Positions 59,752 through 64,000 of a DNA stretch of 64,000 bases are shown in pieces; the first letter of the stretch is position 1, and each line of letters begins with the position of its first letter. Origin of the DNA: Aurantibrevibacter litoralis. Lineage in GTDB: Bacteria > Bacteroidota > Bacteroidia > Flavobacteriales > Flavobacteriaceae. The stretch spans positions 1 to 64,000 of the forward strand of contig NZ_JAYEEQ010000002.1 in NCBI RefSeq assembly GCF_034651555.1, in the 5' to 3' direction. A model generated the notes under the pieces. That model saw only the letters and a program-made list of their open reading frames with translations. It was not told the origin of the DNA and did no database searches. Both the position numbers and the translations under genes were made by a program.

Positions 59752-61221
59752 ATGACCACATCGCCAGAAAAACTTGTTAAAAGAATGTTTAGCGATTCAA
59801 TAGCAACATATGTATCCGGGTTGATCTCGGTTTTACTTTGGCTAGTATTTCTCAGCAACCTCTGTATAATTATTACGTATTTCCCTCAAAATCTAGATTG
59901 GCAGTGGAATAATTTTATCAGAATTAATGGATTTACCCTTCTTTTAAGTACAACTATTTCATTTCTTGGTGCCATTATATGTACATACGCCAAATCCTAC
60001 TTTAAAGATCCGGAACAAAAATCCCGATTTATGATACATTGCCTTGGATTTATTATGGCAGTTCTTTTTTTCATAATTTCCAACCATGTAATTCTATTAG
60101 TAATAGGCTGGTTTCTTATGGGACTCCTAATTTCGAAGTTAATTGGTATGGATACGAATTGGGGAGAGGCGAGAGAGTCAAAAAGGGTTGCAGTCCAATA
60201 TTTTGTAGCTGGAAGCTTCCTATTAACTATTGGTTTACTACTATTGGCCTATTTTAACAATAGTCTGTTTATTAGTGATTTGATGTTGAATATTGATGAA
60301 ATACCCCAATTTATAAAAGTTACCTCATCACTTTGCATTATTACCGCTGCCCTTGTTCAATCTGCCATCTTTCCGTTTCACAAATGGTTACTTTCTTCAA
60401 TGACAGCACCTACACCTGCATCCGCTTTAATGCACGCAGGGTTTGTAAATGGTTCCGGAATATTACTTACTATAGTAGCGCCCCTAATTATAGCCTCGAA
60501 TACTTTAGACATTCTTTTACTTCTGGGTGGTCTTTCGGCAATCTTAGCCCAATTTATAAAACTTATTCAAGTCAACGTTAAACAAAGGTTGGCCTGTTCT
60601 ACCATTGCACAAATGGGCTTTATGATTATGCAATGTGGTTTAGGGTTTTTCAATGCAGCCATTACGCATTTAATCTTACATAGCTTTTACAAAGCCTCCC
60701 TCTTTCTGTCTAATGGAAATGAAATAGAACAACTTAACCCAAAAACCCCGCCACAAATTCATATTAAATGGTATCAAGGAATAATCGTTATTATTTTTAG
60801 CCTATTGGGTGCCTATAGCTTCGCTCAACTGACCTACAAAGGCCTGAAATGGGATAGCGGAATTCTTTTAACGCTAATCGCTTCAATAACTGTCGGACAA
60901 ATCACTTACAACATTGTAAAACAAAGCACATTTAATGTTTGGCAAAAAATAATATTTCCCCCAGTGCTCTTTATGTCAGGAATAGTCATTTATGCGCTCT
61001 TTTATAATTTGACGACTCTGACTTTAAAAGGCTTTAATGTTATCGAAGTATCTAAATCAATTTCCACTTTACAAATTGGTTTTGGTCTCATCTTTCTTAT
61101 TGGCTTTTTTCTAATGAAACTTGGCATATACAGAAAATTACCATGGCTCTATGTAAAACTTCTAAATATTTCACTTCCTCATAAAAAATCTATCTTAATG
61201 TATAAAAATAAAATACAATGA
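59752..61221 (+). CDS. dabB: Inorganic carbon transporter subunit DabB
   Basis: This 489-aa polytopic protein of the NuoL/MrpA-type proton-conducting family has about 13-14 helices, including FPFHKWLLSSMTAPTPASALMHAG, the signature of this family with lysine and histidine on helices. In Dab complexes this subunit couples cation flow to CO2/bicarbonate trapping by DabA. It overlaps dabA by 4 nt. Confidence 0.88.
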   Translation: MTTSPEKLVKRMFSDSIATYVSGLISVLLWLVFLSNLCIIITYFPQNLDWQWNNFIRINGFTLLLSTTISFLGAIICTYAKSYFKDPEQKSRFMIHCLGFIMAVLFFIISNHVILLVIGWFLMGLLISKLIGMDTNWGEARESKRVAVQYFVAGSFLLTIGLLLLAYFNNSLFISDLMLNIDEIPQFIKVTSSLCIITAALVQSAIFPFHKWLLSSMTAPTPASALMHAGFVNGSGILLTIVAPLIIASNTLDILLLLGGLSAILAQFIKLIQVNVKQRLACSTIAQMGFMIMQCGLGFFNAAITHLILHSFYKASLFLSNGNEIEQLNPKTPPQIHIKWYQGIIVIIFSLLGAYSFAQLTYKGLKWDSGILLTLIASITVGQITYNIVKQSTFNVWQKIIFPPVLFMSGIVIYALFYNLTTLTLKGFNVIEVSKSISTLQIGFGLIFLIGFFLMKLGIYRKLPWLYVKLLNISLPHKKSILMYKNKIQ

Positions 61222-63560
61222 CGCAAACAAAATTTGAGTTACTCATTGAAGAGGCATCAGAATGTATAGGGTATACCTGGCCCTTATATTCTTTTGTAAC
61301 TTCCAACCCTTTAAGTGGATATGAAACAAGGTCATTTTATAATGCTTCAGAAAACGCTAAAGATTTATTTAATGCTACCGTTTTTCCAAAAGCACCCGTG
61401 TACCGAAATGCACTAGAAAAAGGCCATATTAATAGTTATATACTATGTCAAATCCTAAAACAAAAAGGATATACGAACACCCCCGAATACTATTTAGACC
61501 TTATGGAAGCGGAAACTTCCAAACAAGTGAAGAACCCCGATCATGATTTGGATCGTTATTTGGTGAAATGGCTTAGCGCTTTTATGGATGAAGGCTTGGC
61601 GGAATGGCAAATGCCTTATAAATCGAAAGGGTTTTACCAAGCTTGGAGAAAACTTGCTCCGTTTGATCAAAGTCTGGGTGCTACAAAGCACACAAAAATC
61701 CCTAAAACAAGTGAAGAAGTGCTTGAAGGATTATTAAAAAATATTTCAGATGAGGAAATTATTGAAGTTTTTAAACTTCATCTGTCGGCGCTATCAGGTT
61801 GGACGGGTTACATAAAATACAGAAGTAAAAACCTCCCTCAATGGCATAAAAAGGCACCCATTGAATTACAAGATTACCTTGCCGTTCGATTATGGACGAG
61901 CAAGAAAATGGGGCTAAATTTTAGAATAAAGCAAGTTGTCGCAAATGACAAATCTCAAGTGACAGAACTTCAATATCTTTGGTTATGCGCATGGGAAAAA
62001 AGTTGGCAGAAAGAACTCTTAACAAGCCTTAAAAATTCATCTATCAATGTTCATAAAAAGCAGGCTGATAGGTCCCCGGAAGTCCAAATGGTTTTCTGCA
62101 TAGATACACGGTCTGAGTTGATTAGGAGGCACGTGGAATCCAAGGGGCCTTACGAGACTTTTGGCTATGCCGGCTTTTTTGGGATTCCAATGGACTATCA
62201 AAATCTAAAGACCGGTATTTCGCAAAAATCGTGTCCCCCAATACTAGATTCTTGCTATGCGGTTAATGAAATAGTCAAAAAAGACTATGAGGTTAGAAAG
62301 AAGATGTTAGACCGCAAAACTGAGATACATAGCTTTTGGAATTATTTCTTAAAGCGAATGAAAAATATGTTACCCTCTACTTTTGGTTTTGTAGAAGGAG
62401 CGGGGTTCTTTTACGCAATCGGCATCCTAATACGAACCCTACTTTACAAAACTTTATATCGCAGGAATAAAAAACAACAAATATCTTTGGAGGAAATTTG
62501 TGAACCTTCTATACACATACACAATTCTGAAATTTCTATACCACTTTCAGAAAAGGCGGTCATAGTCAAATCCGCTTTTAAACTTATGGGTTGGAAAAAT
62601 TTTGCGCCCTTAGTGGTGTTCGTAGGCCACGGTAGCCAATCTGTCAACAATCCTTTTGGTTCTAGCCTAGACTGCGGAGCATGTGCAGCTAGACCCGGAA
62701 GGCATAATGCTAGAATGTTGGCAAAATTGGCTAATGAAACAGAAGTAAGACAACTTCTTTCAAAAGAATTTAACATTCCTATTCCAGAAAGTACTTTTTT
62801 TGTGGCTGCCGAGCATAATACTACAACAGATGAAATTTTACTGTTTGATTCTTGTACCCCTCTATCTCATAAAACCCAACTGAAAGCACTTCAAGCAATT
62901 TTATATAAAGTGCAACTAACGGCCACTCAAGAAAGATTGGGTGTAAAAAACAAAAGTGTGGCACTTGCCGAAAAAAAAGCAAGTAACTGGGGAGAAACTC
63001 GACCAGAATGGGGGTTGGCCAAAAATGCAAGCTTTATTATTGCCCCTCGGAAATTAACTCGAAAAATTAATCTAAATAGTCGATCCTTCTTACATTCTTA
63101 TAATTGGAAAATGGATAATGATGGTAGCGCATTAGAAGCCATAATGCAAGGCCCTATGGTGGTGACCCAATGGATAAACAACCACTATTATTTTTCGACA
63201 GTGGATAATGAAAAATTTGGTGGAGGAACTAAAACCACACATAACATAACGGGGAAATTTGGTGTAGTACAAGGTAATGGTGGAGATCTTAAAATGGGGC
63301 TTCCTTCTGAATCCTTATACAACAAGTCCGATACTCCTTATCACTTACCCTTACGTTTAACGGTAATCATCCAAGCTCCTACGATACGGGTAAATAAAAT
63401 TTTAGATAAAAACAATACCTTACATTCTCTTATTGCAAATGAATGGCTACACCTAATCATCATGGATCCTGAGAACAAAACGGAAAGTATTTGGAATCCT
63501 TCTCAAAAAGTTATAAAAAAAGACAGAAGTAAAACTTCCTTAGAAGTTCTAACGAACTAG
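61218..63560 (+). CDS. dabA: Inorganic carbon transporter subunit DabA (DUF2309)
   Basis: This 780-aa protein has the carbonic-anhydrase-like zinc site of DabA: C294 and D296 (MVFCIDTRSE), H471 (VGHGSQSVNNPFG) and C486 (DCGACAA). The spacing matches the family. A GxGGDLxxGLP stretch near the end is conserved. It accumulates bicarbonate by vectorial CO2 hydration with DabB. Full length. Confidence 0.92.
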   Translation: MTQTKFELLIEEASECIGYTWPLYSFVTSNPLSGYETRSFYNASENAKDLFNATVFPKAPVYRNALEKGHINSYILCQILKQKGYTNTPEYYLDLMEAETSKQVKNPDHDLDRYLVKWLSAFMDEGLAEWQMPYKSKGFYQAWRKLAPFDQSLGATKHTKIPKTSEEVLEGLLKNISDEEIIEVFKLHLSALSGWTGYIKYRSKNLPQWHKKAPIELQDYLAVRLWTSKKMGLNFRIKQVVANDKSQVTELQYLWLCAWEKSWQKELLTSLKNSSINVHKKQADRSPEVQMVFCIDTRSELIRRHVESKGPYETFGYAGFFGIPMDYQNLKTGISQKSCPPILDSCYAVNEIVKKDYEVRKKMLDRKTEIHSFWNYFLKRMKNMLPSTFGFVEGAGFFYAIGILIRTLLYKTLYRRNKKQQISLEEICEPSIHIHNSEISIPLSEKAVIVKSAFKLMGWKNFAPLVVFVGHGSQSVNNPFGSSLDCGACAARPGRHNARMLAKLANETEVRQLLSKEFNIPIPESTFFVAAEHNTTTDEILLFDSCTPLSHKTQLKALQAILYKVQLTATQERLGVKNKSVALAEKKASNWGETRPEWGLAKNASFIIAPRKLTRKINLNSRSFLHSYNWKMDNDGSALEAIMQGPMVVTQWINNHYYFSTVDNEKFGGGTKTTHNITGKFGVVQGNGGDLKMGLPSESLYNKSDTPYHLPLRLTVIIQAPTIRVNKILDKNNTLHSLIANEWLHLIIMDPENKTESIWNPSQKVIKKDRSKTSLEVLTN

Positions 63561-63729
63561 ATATTAGAAAATCTAATACAAATAAAAAAAGTTTAGTCGT
63601 TAAAAGAATAAAAAATGGAATTATCACTACAAAAAACAATCCCACGGAAATTATAAGCATAATTTTTAATACATTCAGTTATGCTTTTAAGCATTCTTAA
63701 AAAAAGCAAGTGTAATCAACTACAATTTC

Positions 63730-64000
63730 ATGGCTAACAAAAAAATCTTAATAACCCGAAAATTTCCGGAAATAGGAGCTAGATTATTACGGGAAGCAGG
63801 ACTTAGCGTTACAGAATGGGATGAAGAACACCCTATGCCCCATCACTTGTTGGAGTTAAAAGCAAAGGAACACAACGCTATTTTTAGCACCTTATCCGAC
63901 AACTTGAATGCCCAGTTTCTAAAAAATTGCGCTCATTTAGATATCATCTCCCAGTTTGCTGTAGGCTATGACAATATTGATATCCCTGAAGCCACCAAAC
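63730..64000 (+). CDS. D-2-hydroxyacid dehydrogenase, 5' part only
   Basis: The frame opens MANKKILITRKFPEIGARLL and continues to the window end (about 90 codons). The later AVGYDNIDIPEATK is the conserved segment of glyoxylate/hydroxypyruvate reductases and related D-2-hydroxyacid dehydrogenases. The catalytic part is outside the window. Confidence 0.85.
   Translation, partial: MANKKILITRKFPEIGARLLREAGLSVTEWDEEHPMPHHLLELKAKEHNAIFSTLSDNLNAQFLKNCAHLDIISQFAVGYDNIDIPEATK

Overview
The window looks like a chromosome segment of a marine-type member of the Flavobacteriaceae (Bacteroidota). The core proteins (ThrA/B/C, GcvT, KdsB, YebC, RsmD, DUF3822, DUF4126) read as flavobacterial. Several promoters fit the Bacteroidota -7 consensus TAnnTTTG rather than an E. 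coli -10, and Shine-Dalgarno sequences are weak. No species is assigned.

Positions 1 to about 30400 form an integron-like cassette array. Twenty imperfect palindromes (R1-R20, mostly 127-132 bp, two of 195 bp) separate twenty complete cassettes. Nearly all genes lie on the minus strand, and a tyrosine recombinase (29249-30376, minus) sits at the high-coordinate end. Every cassette begins with GTTR plus a few cassette-specific bases and ends with the exact complement. A circularised cassette would therefore carry a fully paired core, as in integron attC sites. The stems vary in sequence, yet 16 of 20 carry G/T wobbles at the same two places. An attI-like half-site (29196-29248) lies between the first cassette and the recombinase, which lacks the insert I associate with IntI. 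Cargo includes a C-protein-controlled m5C restriction-modification operon, a GmrSD-like DUF262/HNH protein, two nuclease-like proteins, a type ISP/IIG-like enzyme with an unknown partner, RDD and other membrane proteins, lipoproteins, an S41 protease, VOC and cupin proteins, and a 4 kb SulP/carbonic-anhydrase cassette whose anhydrase has a nonsense codon. A second hairpin family brackets both restriction-modification cassettes. One 527-bp site-plus-cassette unit is perfectly duplicated, with breakpoints at the core AAC.

Positions 30.4-64 kb are ordinary chromosome. A zinc-finger protein diverges from the recombinase. Next come a secreted M81 peptidase / TIM-barrel isomerase / Gfo-Idh-MocA operon, yebC, a pterin dehydratase, an SDR protein, gcvT, a REP-like hairpin cluster, and thrABC. 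A GNAT-like protein with a small partner, NAD(P)HX repair, M28 and M20 hydrolases, and tRNA-Arg(TCT) with a terminator follow. Then come an acyltransferase, a KdnB-like dehydrogenase / HAD / kdsB cluster, a DUF4126 protein, a RecD-like helicase, DUF3822 and rsmD. The window ends with a LysR regulator diverging from dabB-dabA (inorganic carbon uptake) and the start of a D-2-hydroxyacid dehydrogenase.

The window thus holds two separate inorganic-carbon modules: DabAB in the chromosome and SulP plus a broken anhydrase in a cassette. The array itself is the most unusual structure here. I cannot tell from sequence alone whether it has been described.
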